Origin: Erythrobacter ramosus | GTDB lineage: Bacteria; Pseudomonadota; Alphaproteobacteria; Sphingomonadales; Sphingomonadaceae | Reading direction: 5' to 3' | Assembly (NCBI RefSeq): GCF_009828055.1 | Contig: NZ_WTYB01000006.1 | Coordinates: forward strand, 1 to 44,452 | DNA length: 44,452 nucleotides | Part shown: positions 9,374-18,535 of the stretch, one piece after another | Numbering within the stretch: position 1 is the stretch's first letter | Layout of the letters: every line of letters starts with the position of its first letter | The notes under the pieces: generated by a model | The model's database searches: none | Told to the model about the DNA's origin: nothing | Seen by the model: only the letters and a program-made list of their open reading frames with translations | Translations under genes and position numbers: made by a program

Positions 9374-10278
9374 CAGTTCGGCATCATTTTTCTTTTAGCG
9401 GCGAGCAACGGAGCGGCAGCAAGGTATGCCCCGCGCCCGAAGCGAAGGTTCCATGCGAACGTCTCGCAATAGAGGTGCCATGCATCAGTAATCATCCCCG
9501 ATCTCATCGCGCCAATGACGGCAGACCGCACGTGCCTAGCAATGATACTTCTGCGAGCGGCTTTCCGTGAAGACCCCCCCGGATATCGTCCTGCCTTTTC
9601 CTTACTCACCAGGCGCGCAAGGCCCCTTAGGGTCTTTCCCAGATCGGTCATTTCGCTGCCAACAACCAGCCTGTGGCCAACCGTGACTGGCTCCTGGACT
9701 TGAACAAAACCCTTTTGCGTCCCCAATGTCAGAGCAAAATCATGGTCCTCGGCATTCAGGCGATCTTCTTCGAAGCCGCACACCTGTTGAAAGGCAGTTC
9801 GCTCCACAATCATCATCCCGGCACCACAGAAATGGCCCTCGGCGTGACTGGAGAGGAAGTCGGGATACGACGCTCCGGACGGATCCTCGCAGCCGATTTC
9901 GGTCAATTCGCATGCATCACGAAAATCGACGAAACGCCCAAACACAAGCGCTGGATTTTGATGGCGCTCGATAAGCTTCGCGAACGACGCAAGGGCCCAT
10001 GGAAACCACAAGTCATCGCTATCGAGAAAGGCCAGATATTCTCCCTTGGCGCCCATAGCGCCGCGGTTGCGAGCAGCACCGGGCCCAGCATTCGCCTGTC
10101 TGATGACATGGATGCGATCTTCGAATTTCTGGAGCGCCTCTATGGTCCCATCTGTCGAACCATCATCAACTACGATAACCTCATGAGGCGCATAGGATTG
10201 GGCGAAGACCGTCTCGAGGCACTCGAGGAGATAATGCTTCCGATTGTAGGTCGGAATGATGATGGAAAAACTGATCAT
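9373..10278 (-). CDS. Glycosyltransferase family 2 (GT-A)
   Basis: A 301-residue GT2 enzyme starting MISFSIIIPTYNRKHYLLEC. VIVVDDGSTDGT gives the nucleotide-binding Asp residues near residue 36-47, and LAFLDSDDLWFPW the DXD motif near 90-100. ERTAFQQVCGFEEDRLNAEDH resembles the family's catalytic ED region. The C-terminal quarter is basic and probably membrane-facing. The gene overlaps its upstream GT2 by 4 bases and touches the acetyltransferase downstream. It looks intact. Which sugar it moves is unknown. Confidence 0.87.
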   Translation of the reverse strand: MISFSIIIPTYNRKHYLLECLETVFAQSYAPHEVIVVDDGSTDGTIEALQKFEDRIHVIRQANAGPGAARNRGAMGAKGEYLAFLDSDDLWFPWALASFAKLIERHQNPALVFGRFVDFRDACELTEIGCEDPSGASYPDFLSSHAEGHFCGAGMMIVERTAFQQVCGFEEDRLNAEDHDFALTLGTQKGFVQVQEPVTVGHRLVVGSEMTDLGKTLRGLARLVSKEKAGRYPGGSSRKAARRSIIARHVRSAVIGAMRSGMITDAWHLYCETFAWNLRFGRGAYLAAAPLLAAKRKMMPN

Positions 10279-11225
10279 GAGAGAACACTCCGCAGTGATC
10301 GTGTCGCATCCGCAATGTGTTCCGCTGCGGAAAATCCAAGCAGCCTGTAGAGGGCCCGATACCCTGCTGGAGCAGCAGTGCCCTGGGGCATAAAGTCCGC
10401 GCCCGAGTTTCCGATCGCGGCGTGCGCTTCAACAGCAATGCCTCTCGCTTCATGCCAAGCGCTTCGTGCGATCTCAAATCGCGCCTGGTTGATCGCCCAC
10501 TGACGGCTAAGTGTCAGCAGCCCTGCTTCCCGAAGATGGACCTCCAGTCTGCCCTCAATTTTCAAACGCTCTCGCCACACCCTAGCAATGTTTGTTGTCG
10601 ACAAGGTGCCAGTCTCGAAACGTCGGTAAACAGCGCCGCCGGCATCCGCATAGCGAAAACGCTTCCCTGCCATGAGCAGGCGCAAATAAAGTTCATGCTC
10701 CTGACAACAGGGTTGCTCCTCTCTCCAACCGCCGACGTCTATTAGCGCCTCTTTTCGAAACAATGGGGATCCTGTCTGCGGCAATTGCCAGAGTGCAAGC
10801 TGGGCCCAGGGGTCGTGCGGCTCTGGAATTTCCAAGAGTTCCGTCGTAACACCCGACTGCCCTTGCCACTCTAAGATTACCGGACCATACAGTACATCAA
10901 CGTCCGGCTCCGCATTCAGTATGGCAAGCTGCCCCTCGATCTTGTGGGGCAATAGGAAGTCATCCGCGTCGAGATACTGGATCCATTCGGCGGTCGCGAG
11001 TTCCAGCAGGCGGTTGCGTGCTTTTGTGGCGCCACGGTTCGGCCTGGACTCGAAATGGATCCTGTCTCCATACGCGCGTAAAACCGAGTTAGTATCGTCG
11101 GTGGATCCGTCATCAACGACGATGACTTCCACATCGCCGGCACACTGGATCAAGGCACTCTCCACGGCCACTGCAATCCAGCGCGCAGCATTGAAGGCCG
11201 GTATGAGGATGGACGTCTTTGGCAC
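10275..11225 (-). CDS. Glycosyltransferase family 2 (GT-A)
   Basis: A 316-residue GT2 enzyme starting MPKTSILIPAFNAARWIAVA. VEVIVVDDGSTDDTN and EWIQYLDADDFLLPHKIEGQ mark the nucleotide-sugar and DXD sites. GGWREEQPCCQEHELYLRLL matches the catalytic E/D region. A 108-base gap separates it from the asparagine-synthase-like gene upstream; I see no gene in that gap. The downstream overlap with the next GT2 is 4 bases, so the two GT2 genes are coupled. Substrate is unknown. Confidence 0.87.
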   Translation of the reverse strand: MPKTSILIPAFNAARWIAVAVESALIQCAGDVEVIVVDDGSTDDTNSVLRAYGDRIHFESRPNRGATKARNRLLELATAEWIQYLDADDFLLPHKIEGQLAILNAEPDVDVLYGPVILEWQGQSGVTTELLEIPEPHDPWAQLALWQLPQTGSPLFRKEALIDVGGWREEQPCCQEHELYLRLLMAGKRFRYADAGGAVYRRFETGTLSTTNIARVWRERLKIEGRLEVHLREAGLLTLSRQWAINQARFEIARSAWHEARGIAVEAHAAIGNSGADFMPQGTAAPAGYRALYRLLGFSAAEHIADATRSLRSVLS

Positions 11226-11333
11226 TCTATCTTATCAAGCCACCGAGAATATCGCTACGATAAAGGGGGCGCCCCATCGAACCATCCTCAGACGGTGACC
11301 GGCACGGTGAGATTACATCCATGTCGCTCAATC

Positions 11334-13208
11334 TCACCACCGAACGATGGCACCGTGCCACTTCTCGTAGATCCAGAGCGCGTAGAATACTGAGGCGCCA
11401 TTCCACTCGCCTTCTTGGAACGCGCACCATGCCCGTGCAATCAAAGCGCCATCGAGGTGACTCCGCCACTGTGCGTTCGGTCCTAGTGCCTCCTCTTCGA
11501 CGCGGCGCCTCAGAGGGCCGCGGAACCACTCGGTGAGTGGCACGGGAAATCCCTTCTTGGGCCGTAAAGCATGGTCGGGAAGACGTCGGTTCATGCAGTG
11601 CCGCAGGACCACCTTCCCCACCCCATCAGCGCCAAGCTTGAGGGGCGACGCGACACGCGCCGCAACCTCGGCCATCCCCCGATCAAGAAACGGTGTCCGG
11701 AGTTCGATTGAGGCGGCCATGCTCATTTTGTCGGCCTTCTGCAGGAGCGACTCGGCGAGTTGCCACTCAATATCATGTATCAAGAGCTCGCTGAGGCCAT
11801 CGCGCTGGTTACGGAAAAGCTGTTCGCCCAGTTCCGCCTGCCGATGACTGAGCCTCTTCCTTTGGTCAGGTGTCAGGCCGCGCGGATTACGCACGTCTCC
11901 CGGCAGCCCCTCGATCCTGAGAGATACAGCCTCGGCGGCAGTAGACATGTGTACACGATCGCTAAGTCGGAGGAGCCTGGAGCTCTTTTCGCGAGGATCA
12001 AACCTGGGCACAAAACCAGCATAACCTCGCAGTCGCTGGGTGCGTTGCATCGTATCCAGCATGCCTTGGTATCGCGAGGCATACCCTCCGAACAGCTCGT
12101 CTGCGCCTTCGCCGCTCAGGAGGACGGTAACATGCTCTCGCGCCATTTCGCAGACAAGCAGCACTGCGGCCGCCGCGGGGTCTCCAATGGGCTCGTCAAG
12201 ATGCCATGCGACACGCTTGAGATTGTCGGCGAACTCCTCGGCGGAGACTGTGCGCGTGTAGTGCTTGGTCCCTAGTTCTCTTGCAGTCGCTGCTGCCGCC
12301 TCCAATTCGGATTCCCCGCAGTCGAAGCCAACTGAGAACGTCGAGAGTGGCGATGATTGGGCAGATCGCGCAAATTCGCCGATCATCCGGCTGTCGAGAC
12401 CGCCGCTGAGAAGGACGCCGACCGGGACATCGCTTCGGAGATGCAGCCCTATCGACTGCTCGAAGGCGCGCTCGACTTCGCGCGACGCCTCGTCGATTTC
12501 GAGTAAATCCGGCTCATCATTGAGTTGATAGCGCCAGTAAGTTTGGGGCGACGCACATCCCGGCCGCGCGAGATCGATCAGGATAGAGGACCCGGCAGTT
12601 AGCTTCTTGATTGAGCGGAAATGTGTCGCAGACGTGGGAAGGGAGAACCATGAAATATAGTCGAGAAACTTGTCAGGCGCGAGGTCACGGTCAACCTCGG
12701 GCAGGGTGAGGAGGCTCTTAAGCTCAGAGGCAAAGGCAAAAGATCCGCCCTCGCTCCAATAGTAGAGCGGTTTCTGGCCAAAGTGATCGCGGGCCAGAAA
12801 AAGCTGCGCGCGCCTGCGGTCGTAGATCGCGAAGGTGAACATGCCTCTTAATTTCTCGAGCATAGCATGCCCGAAGTCCTCGTAGAGATGGACCAGCACC
12901 TCGGTGTCGCTGTTCGTCGCAAAATTGTGCCCCTTGGCAATCAATTCCGCCCTCAGCTCAATGTAATTATAGATCTCTCCATTGAAGACCACGGCGACGC
13001 TGCGATCCTCGTTCCAGATGGGCTGCCAGCCGCCTTCCAAGTCGAGAATGCTCAGCCGGCGCATCCCGATCCCAACACCGTTTGGCTCGACATGCACGCC
13101 CTCCCCGTCCGGCCCGCGGTGGGAGATGGCGGCCAACATGACTTCCAGTCTCGCGGCGTTAACCTCGCTACTCAGCTGCGGAAAGTAGAAGCCGGCGATC
13201 CCGCACAT
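11334..13208 (-). CDS. asnB: Asparagine-synthase-like glutamine amidotransferase (AsnB type) in the EPS operon
   Basis: A 624-residue protein with the two classical AsnB domains. The N-terminal class II glutaminase starts MCGIAGFYFP, with the nucleophile Cys2 exposed after Met removal, then SHRGPDGEG and FNGEIYN. The C-terminal AMP-forming synthetase domain has the PP-loop LLSGGLDSRM near residue 265 and LLSGEGADELFGGY downstream. The open frame extends past 13,208 but the ATG before Cys2 is the only start compatible with a working glutaminase; it lies 2 bases after the stop of the upstream GT. Amidotransferases of this kind recur in polysaccharide clusters, where some amidate uronic acids instead of making asparagine. 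With UDP-GlcA made nearby, uronamide formation is a reasonable guess, but plain asparagine synthesis is not excluded. Confidence 0.88.
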   Translation of the reverse strand: MCGIAGFYFPQLSSEVNAARLEVMLAAISHRGPDGEGVHVEPNGVGIGMRRLSILDLEGGWQPIWNEDRSVAVVFNGEIYNYIELRAELIAKGHNFATNSDTEVLVHLYEDFGHAMLEKLRGMFTFAIYDRRRAQLFLARDHFGQKPLYYWSEGGSFAFASELKSLLTLPEVDRDLAPDKFLDYISWFSLPTSATHFRSIKKLTAGSSILIDLARPGCASPQTYWRYQLNDEPDLLEIDEASREVERAFEQSIGLHLRSDVPVGVLLSGGLDSRMIGEFARSAQSSPLSTFSVGFDCGESELEAAAATARELGTKHYTRTVSAEEFADNLKRVAWHLDEPIGDPAAAAVLLVCEMAREHVTVLLSGEGADELFGGYASRYQGMLDTMQRTQRLRGYAGFVPRFDPREKSSRLLRLSDRVHMSTAAEAVSLRIEGLPGDVRNPRGLTPDQRKRLSHRQAELGEQLFRNQRDGLSELLIHDIEWQLAESLLQKADKMSMAASIELRTPFLDRGMAEVAARVASPLKLGADGVGKVVLRHCMNRRLPDHALRPKKGFPVPLTEWFRGPLRRRVEEEALGPNAQWRSHLDGALIARAWCAFQEGEWNGASVFYALWIYEKWHGAIVRW

Positions 13209-13210
13209 GG

Positions 13211-14263
13211 TCAGTGTCCTGCCAGTGCGGCATCGAGAACACGCTCGTAGACCCTCGCCGCATGCTGGGCGATCGAAGTCCACCCCGTTGTGGATCGCCA
13301 ATCCGCGGCACTGGCAAAATCCGAGCCCATGCCGAGCGCACGATCCAATTGGTCTGCGAGAGAGGCCTCGTCGAACCTGAATACGCGATCTGAAGGTTCG
13401 TCGAGGTCGACAGTCTGGAGGCGCTCCGGAATGAGGATAGGAATGCCCCAAGATCTTGCGAGACAGGCGGCGCCCGACGTCAGGATTGTCCGGTAGTTAA
13501 ACACGGCCACGTCCGCGGCGCACAGCCACAAAAACAGCTCCTCATCGCTCAGCCAGCCGGGCCGGAAGGTAATGCCCGACCGGCCGGCGATGGCCGCTGT
13601 AATTGTAGCCTCGTAGTTTGGGGAAGAGGGCCGGCCAGCGACAACAAGCTCCACGTCAGATCTCGTCGGCCATAGCGATACAATCTCCTCGATGCCCTTG
13701 TAGGGTTCGACCATGCCAAAGAATAGGGCGATACGCGGCGCGGTGAGGCCAAGACGGCGGCGGGCTTCGTCGCGCGAAATCGGAGGCGGATAGAGGACCG
13801 AAAAGTCGCCGTGCGGGATTACGGCGATCTGCGAGTGGGGGATATCCATGCGTTCGGAAATGAGGCGGGCCGCCGCACTACTATGGGCAATGACAGTGTG
13901 CGCCCGCCGGACCGCGGCGCGCATATTGGCGAAGGCGCGACTGATCCCATCCGAATTGTGCGCCTGGAGGTTATGCGCCGTAAGTACCAGTGGTACCCGC
14001 CTCGTCGCCAACCACAGATCGAGCGGGAAGCGTTGCTGGCGAAATTCGTCCCAGATATCTCCCACGCGGCGGTGGTAGGCCTCCGGCCAGTGAAGATGCA
14101 GCAAGGCAGCTCTCGGTGTGCCGTGGACGCCCCTCGCAAGGGGAAGCGCGCGGTGATAATGTGACTGAAAGTCAATGTCCCAACCGAGATCAGTCAATGC
14201 TTCGGCGAGCAGCCTCTGGTAGGGCGACCCTTGGCGGTAGTCAGGTGCAAAAAGAATTGACAT
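13211..14263 (-). CDS. GT-B glycosyltransferase (GT4-like, SGA-motif subgroup)
   Basis: A 350-residue GT-B protein. The N-terminal domain has LLHLHWPEAYHR and PLVLTAHNLQAHNS, characteristic of a bacterial subgroup of GT4-like enzymes in EPS loci. The C-terminal domain starts at RIALFFGMVEPYKGIEEIV. Instead of the E-x7-E motif the donor loop reads FNYRTILTSGAACLARSWGI, the form in which Ser-Gly replaces the first Glu. The gene is directly followed, after 2 bases, by the amidotransferase. A 233-base gap separates it from the upstream gene and seems to hold only degraded sequence. Substrate is unknown. Confidence 0.8.
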   Translation of the reverse strand: MSILFAPDYRQGSPYQRLLAEALTDLGWDIDFQSHYHRALPLARGVHGTPRAALLHLHWPEAYHRRVGDIWDEFRQQRFPLDLWLATRRVPLVLTAHNLQAHNSDGISRAFANMRAAVRRAHTVIAHSSAAARLISERMDIPHSQIAVIPHGDFSVLYPPPISRDEARRRLGLTAPRIALFFGMVEPYKGIEEIVSLWPTRSDVELVVAGRPSSPNYEATITAAIAGRSGITFRPGWLSDEELFLWLCAADVAVFNYRTILTSGAACLARSWGIPILIPERLQTVDLDEPSDRVFRFDEASLADQLDRALGMGSDFASAADWRSTTGWTSIAQHAARVYERVLDAALAGH

Positions 14264-14496
14264 CGGTACCTTGCTTGGCCCGCCTCATCCCCGAAAGGCG
14301 TTGGCGGCAACATCTGTCACTTGCGAGGCGATATGCGGAAGTACCAATCGTCTATGTCTGCCAGTGGGGCAGCGAACTGAGCCAGCCGGTGAGGTGGCTC
14401 GCTGGGACGGACGATACGCAAGATCAGGGCCGACCAGGGATAGCGGACATGGCATTCCCTAGTCCTGCTTAAGAACGGTAGACTTAAACGTCAGCG

Positions 14497-15387
14497 TCAT
14501 TTCTGCATCAGCAAGGAGGGCGCCAATTTGCGCATCCCCTCCGTGAACATCTTGTCGCGTACCGCCCCCACATAGTGCCGGAAGGACCGGTCGCCGAGCT
14601 CCCCCTCAAGAAAGACGCGGTAGTCCTCGGGCAGAAGCTCAACCCCGAAGCGGCTTGCGCATAGTGCGTAGAGCGTCTGCTCAATCCGCCAGAAGTGCCC
14701 CACGGGCAGCCCTGGGATGGAGAGGAACTCCTCGATCCACTCGAGCGGCATGCTGTCGCGGTGGACGATGCCGAAACCAGAATTAACCTCCGGGTGGATT
14801 GCGAAGCCTGCTTCGCGGATCACGTCTTCCTCAACCGCGTAGGCGGAGGCGATGTCTGGATTGAAGACATTGGCGCGCCGGCCGGGATCATTTGCATAGG
14901 CGAGCCAAGCGGTGGGCTCGCCGAAGAAGAGGAGGTCGCTGTCGAACAGCGCCATACGCTCGGCTTCAAGGTAGTGTAGGAAGTCAAAGACCTTAATCGA
15001 GAGGATGTTCGTCTCGCGCAGCTGCCGGCAGCGGGGGTAGGCGGCGAGGCTGTCGAGCACTTCCTCGCGAGCGATAGCTTGGGTTATCACGCGAGCCTCA
15101 GGGAAATGCGCCCGCAAACCCGCAATCGCCTCCTCCGACAGGCCCGGATCGCCGTGGATGCACATGGCGAGGCGCCTCGGCGAAACACGGTAGAAGCTCT
15201 TGAGCGTCCACATCAGGTTGAGCCAGTCCTTGTCCGAGGTGAGAACATGGATCTCGAGCGCGTCATCATCGGTATTGGTGACGGGTGCGGTACTGAGAAT
15301 GCGTGGACGGACAACGTCCCGAAAATAGCGGGTGCGCGGCTTGATGGCCGCGATGCGGCCCATGACCCGTGCGGGCAAGCTAGCCAT
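14497..15387 (-). CDS. Putative GT-A fold glycosyltransferase (GT8-like)
   Basis: A 296-residue protein without a strong family signature. The segment LEIHVLTSDKDWLNLMWTLKSF is a GT-A-type first strand and helix. MALFDSDLLFFGEP supplies a DXD motif (DSD) preceded by a hydrophobic strand, and EVNSGFGIVHRDSM resembles the NSG motif of GT8-like transferases. No membrane segment is evident. It lies between two glycosyltransferases, 18 bases after the upstream GT2. The call as a sugar transferase follows from the DXD and NSG motifs plus context; assigning a CAZy family from sequence reading alone is not safe. Confidence 0.65.
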   Translation of the reverse strand: MASLPARVMGRIAAIKPRTRYFRDVVRPRILSTAPVTNTDDDALEIHVLTSDKDWLNLMWTLKSFYRVSPRRLAMCIHGDPGLSEEAIAGLRAHFPEARVITQAIAREEVLDSLAAYPRCRQLRETNILSIKVFDFLHYLEAERMALFDSDLLFFGEPTAWLAYANDPGRRANVFNPDIASAYAVEEDVIREAGFAIHPEVNSGFGIVHRDSMPLEWIEEFLSIPGLPVGHFWRIEQTLYALCASRFGVELLPEDYRVFLEGELGDRSFRHYVGAVRDKMFTEGMRKLAPSLLMQK

Positions 15388-15405
15388 TACTTTGCGTCTC
15401 CTTGC

Positions 15406-16371
15406 TCACGCGTTGGCCGATGGTTTAGGGTTACCAAGTCCGACCAGCCGCCTTATTGCTCCGGCCATCCTGCCGCGGAAGGCCTCATTGCTGAAGAGGA
15501 TGGGATTTCGCATCGCCATGGCGGCCACCCTCATTCTGCGAGACAAAGACGAGCCTTCCTCAGCCGCAATCTGAGCGCAGCCCTTGGCGAAGACCTCGTC
15601 GAAGGTCCAGGCGGCCTTCAATCGTCTCCGTGTATCAGGATCGAGCGGTGCGGCGGGATCATCAATGTAGCGAATGGCGATCCTGCGAAGTTCGTCCGCC
15701 GCCTTGTCGCTCGCGTTTGACTTCTGGCCGCCCCAGAGACGAAACGCGGCCAGATCTTGATCAATCCGGCAGACCTTAGCGCCCGCACCGACAATGGCGC
15801 GCGTCCAGTAGTCGTAGTCCATCGCGTAATTGAAGGTCTCGTCGAACAGGCCGATGCGATCCATCAAGCGCCGAGTCCAAAACACCTCCGGCTGGACAAC
15901 ATTCTTGCCAGCAAACCAAACCGACCAAAGGTCTAGAATTTTGGAAGGCGTAGCAATGTCGCCGAAGAACCCGCGGTCAAGCGGTGCGCCATTCTCATCG
16001 ATCGTGGAGCATCGACCATGAAATACGTCGGCATCTGGGTATTTTGCATATGCATTGGCAACGGCTCTTAGTGCGCCCGGATGCAAAAGGTCATCGCTGT
16101 TCAGATAGCACAGGATTTCGCCTGAGGCGCGCTCCAGGCCCTTGTTGATGGCGTCCACTTGCCCTCGGTCAGGCTCGCTTACCCAATGCGCCAATCGATC
16201 GGCGTTCACAGCAATGATCTCTCGTGAGCCGTCATTGGAACCGCCGTCGATCACAATATACTCGACTGACGGATAGTCCTGCCCAAAAACTGAATCCATC
16301 GTCTTATGCAGGAATTGCGCCTGACGAAAGCTGGGCGTAATAACGCTTATCAGAGGATAACAATTATTCAT
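15406..16371 (-). CDS. Glycosyltransferase family 2 (GT-A)
   Basis: A 321-residue GT2 enzyme starting MNNCYPLISVITPSFRQAQF. VEYIVIDGGSNDGS and LCYLNSDDLLHPGAL (NSDD as the DXD motif) identify the WcaA/wbbD-like GT2 subgroup. The catalytic region contains FDETFNYAMDYDYWTRAI. It is preceded by an unusually AT-rich 85-base gap with a promoter-like pair of boxes, so it may begin a sub-operon. Donor and acceptor sugars are unknown. Confidence 0.87.
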   Translation of the reverse strand: MNNCYPLISVITPSFRQAQFLHKTMDSVFGQDYPSVEYIVIDGGSNDGSREIIAVNADRLAHWVSEPDRGQVDAINKGLERASGEILCYLNSDDLLHPGALRAVANAYAKYPDADVFHGRCSTIDENGAPLDRGFFGDIATPSKILDLWSVWFAGKNVVQPEVFWTRRLMDRIGLFDETFNYAMDYDYWTRAIVGAGAKVCRIDQDLAAFRLWGGQKSNASDKAADELRRIAIRYIDDPAAPLDPDTRRRLKAAWTFDEVFAKGCAQIAAEEGSSLSRRMRVAAMAMRNPILFSNEAFRGRMAGAIRRLVGLGNPKPSANA

Positions 16372-16392
16372 ACGAAAATTGAGCCATTTTAT

Positions 16393-16421
16393 ATAATATA
16401 TTTAAAAAATTAATTGATAAA
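16393..16421 (-). promoter_or_regulatory. Candidate sigma-70-type promoter in an AT-rich gap
   Basis: On the minus strand TTTATC and TATTAT are separated by 17 bases, ending 21 bases before the GT2 start at 16,371. The whole gap 16,372-16,456 is strongly AT-rich against GC-rich flanks. The -10 box matches 5 of 6 consensus bases but the -35 box only 3 of 6, so this is a suggestion. Other box choices are possible in so AT-rich a stretch. Confidence 0.35.
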
Positions 16422-16456
16422 AACAAACGCTAAGCACAGATTTTACTAAATCATGT

Positions 16457-17281
16457 CTAAGACGGATAAAGTAGATACATTTCGGTGATTTTGGTGGCAA
16501 TCGATAAATTGCTGTGATCAACTTCCCAAAATTGTGGCACTGCGACCACTCGGTAACCTAGTTCACGAAAATTGAGCAATGTTTCAACTTTGATATCCCA
16601 CGCTGCAAGATTGTCCGCATTCCATTCCATCAAGATATAAGGGTGCTGCGCTGCAATGAGATTGTGCGCGCCGGCGATCGCCGTGGTCTCGCCCCCCTCG
16701 ATATCGATCTTGATGATCGAGACAGAGGGCCGTCCAGCCTCCTCCCAGATCACGTCGAGGGTGGTAATAGGCACCTTCACGCCGGATTTCTGGCCACCTC
16801 GTCCGGTGTTACGCAGACCGTCAAACACGCCATCCTGCGCAGTGCCCGCGAAAAACTCAACGCTGCCCCCCGGCGTATCGCCCACAGCTTGTTCTACTAA
16901 CTGCCAACGATCACGATGCTCGGAGAGCGATACGGTCTTCTGGATATAGGGCACGGTTTGTGGCGCGCATTCAATTGAGATGACCCTCGCCGAGCTGTGG
17001 CGTTGCAAAAGTGAAGCTGAGTACAGCCCAATATTGGCGCCAACATCAATCGCCGTGGTCCCCGGTGCGTACAGCTTGCAGAAGAGATCCATGAATTCAG
17101 GCTCAAAATCACCCCCGTACCGAAGGATATTGACCAAGTGGTGTTGCTCGGGCGCGGCGATCGCCATACCTTTGTAAAGGAACACGCCCTGTTCAAGCCA
17201 AAAAGGGTCAGCGGAGCGAGGCCGTCTAAGAGCATGCACCCAGTCGGGAATTATCGGCCGAATGATGTCGCGCAGCCCCAT
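16457..17281 (-). CDS. FkbM-family SAM-dependent methyltransferase
   Basis: A 274-residue Rossmann methyltransferase. The SAM-binding motif I is AIDVGANIGLYSASL near residue 75. ISIECAPQTVPYIQ is motif II, and IIKIDIEGGETTAI near residue 192 is the FkbM signature. FkbM enzymes in polysaccharide loci O-methylate sugars, so this one probably caps or decorates the glycan. It lies 8 bases after the stop of Wzt on the same strand. Chain-terminal methylation is a known length-control signal in ABC-transporter-dependent systems, where the Wzt C-terminal domain recognises the cap; linkage here is by context only. Confidence 0.85.
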   Translation of the reverse strand: MGLRDIIRPIIPDWVHALRRPRSADPFWLEQGVFLYKGMAIAAPEQHHLVNILRYGGDFEPEFMDLFCKLYAPGTTAIDVGANIGLYSASLLQRHSSARVISIECAPQTVPYIQKTVSLSEHRDRWQLVEQAVGDTPGGSVEFFAGTAQDGVFDGLRNTGRGGQKSGVKVPITTLDVIWEEAGRPSVSIIKIDIEGGETTAIAGAHNLIAAQHPYILMEWNADNLAAWDIKVETLLNFRELGYRVVAVPQFWEVDHSNLSIATKITEMYLLYPS

Positions 17282-17289
17282 TTTGACCC

Positions 17290-18528
17290 TTATTGCTTCT
17301 CTAGCGCCGCGGCGACTGTTACCGCAAATTCTGGCTCCACCACCCCGCGCACTTCGGGGGGATAGAAAGTCTGAAACCCCTTGCGAGCGGGAACTTCAAG
17401 GCGGGCGATAGCTAAATCCTCATATGGCTTACCATCGGCCTTAAGGTAGACGCCGACCATGTAGCTGCCTTCGACAAGCGCCGGACCGGTCTGGTCTATG
17501 CGCAGCTGTAGCGAAACTGGCCCCAGATCGTAGGGCATTTCGAAAGAATTCTGCTGGTTGAGAATGTAGAGGCGCTCCTCGTCCTTACCCGTCACGATCA
17601 AGCACAACTCCGACAGGCTCACTCTGCGCCTTGCTGTAAGCGAAAGCCTGAAGACGTTGCTGCCATCCTCACGGCCCTCAGCTTTGACCCACGCCTCAAT
17701 GGCGCCCAACCGGGCCACCGATTGAACATCGGCGGCAGTTTGCTGGTAGCGATCTATAATCTGCTCAATTGGTCCCACCCCGGTCACCTGGCCTTGTTCC
17801 AGCAGAACGCCGGTTCGGCATAATTCCCGCAGCGAACGCAAATTGTGGCTGACGAAAAGCACAGTCTTTCCTGAATTGGCGAGTTCTCGCATGAGCGCGT
17901 GGCATTTGCGCTGGAACGCCGCGTCGCCGACAGCGAGAACTTCATCGACAATCAAGATCTCTGGATCGAGGTGAGCTGCCACGGAGAATGCAAGCCGTAC
18001 ATACATTCCCGAAGAGTAACGCTTGACGGGCGTGTCGATGAATTTCTCGACGCCAGCAAAATCGATAATGCGATCGATCTTTCTCTGGATTTCCTTTCGC
18101 GACATTCCGAGGATCGCGCCATTCAGGAAAATGTTTTCTCGCCCCGTAAGCTCTGGGTGAAAGCCCGTCCCAACCTCAAGCAGGCTGGCAACCCTACCAG
18201 TAATTTCAATCCGACCTGCCGTCGGCTCGGTGATGCGCGAAAGTACCTTTAGTAGAGTAGACTTGCCCGCACCGTTGCGACCGATAATCCCGACAGCGTC
18301 TCCCCTTTTAATTTCGAGGTCAACGTCCTTTAGAGCCCAAAACTCCTCAATCTCGTCACCCGCCACGAGCTGTCGGAGTTGGGCCATGTTGCGAACTGAC
18401 GTGAGAGCACTTTTAAAGCCCTTTGTGAGGGCCTCGCGAAATGTCTTTGGACGCCCCCCGTCCAAATTGTGGCCAATAAGGTATTTCTTCCCCAGCCCTT
18501 CGATCTTGATGGCATTTTGTTCGCTCAT
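17290..18528 (-). CDS. wzt: Polysaccharide ABC transporter ATPase with C-terminal glycan-recognition domain (Wzt-like)
   Basis: A 412-residue ABC ATPase. Walker A GRNGAGKSTLLK is near residue 81, the signature YSSGMYVRLAFS near 170 and Walker B EILIVDEVLAVGD near 188. GTGFHPELTGRENIFLNG is typical of capsule/O-antigen exporters. Residues after about 260 form an extra domain of some 150 residues, matching the Wzt C-terminal beta-sandwich that binds the end of the glycan. The frame is open to 18,603, but the ATG at 18,528 has GAGG upstream and lies just after the permease stop (18,536); it gives MSEQNAIKIEGLGKKY, the normal family start. With Wzm it would export a completed, lipid-linked chain across the inner membrane. 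Confidence 0.92.
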   Translation of the reverse strand: MSEQNAIKIEGLGKKYLIGHNLDGGRPKTFREALTKGFKSALTSVRNMAQLRQLVAGDEIEEFWALKDVDLEIKRGDAVGIIGRNGAGKSTLLKVLSRITEPTAGRIEITGRVASLLEVGTGFHPELTGRENIFLNGAILGMSRKEIQRKIDRIIDFAGVEKFIDTPVKRYSSGMYVRLAFSVAAHLDPEILIVDEVLAVGDAAFQRKCHALMRELANSGKTVLFVSHNLRSLRELCRTGVLLEQGQVTGVGPIEQIIDRYQQTAADVQSVARLGAIEAWVKAEGREDGSNVFRLSLTARRRVSLSELCLIVTGKDEERLYILNQQNSFEMPYDLGPVSLQLRIDQTGPALVEGSYMVGVYLKADGKPYEDLAIARLEVPARKGFQTFYPPEVRGVVEPEFAVTVAAALEKQ

Positions 18529-18535
18529 TGCGACC

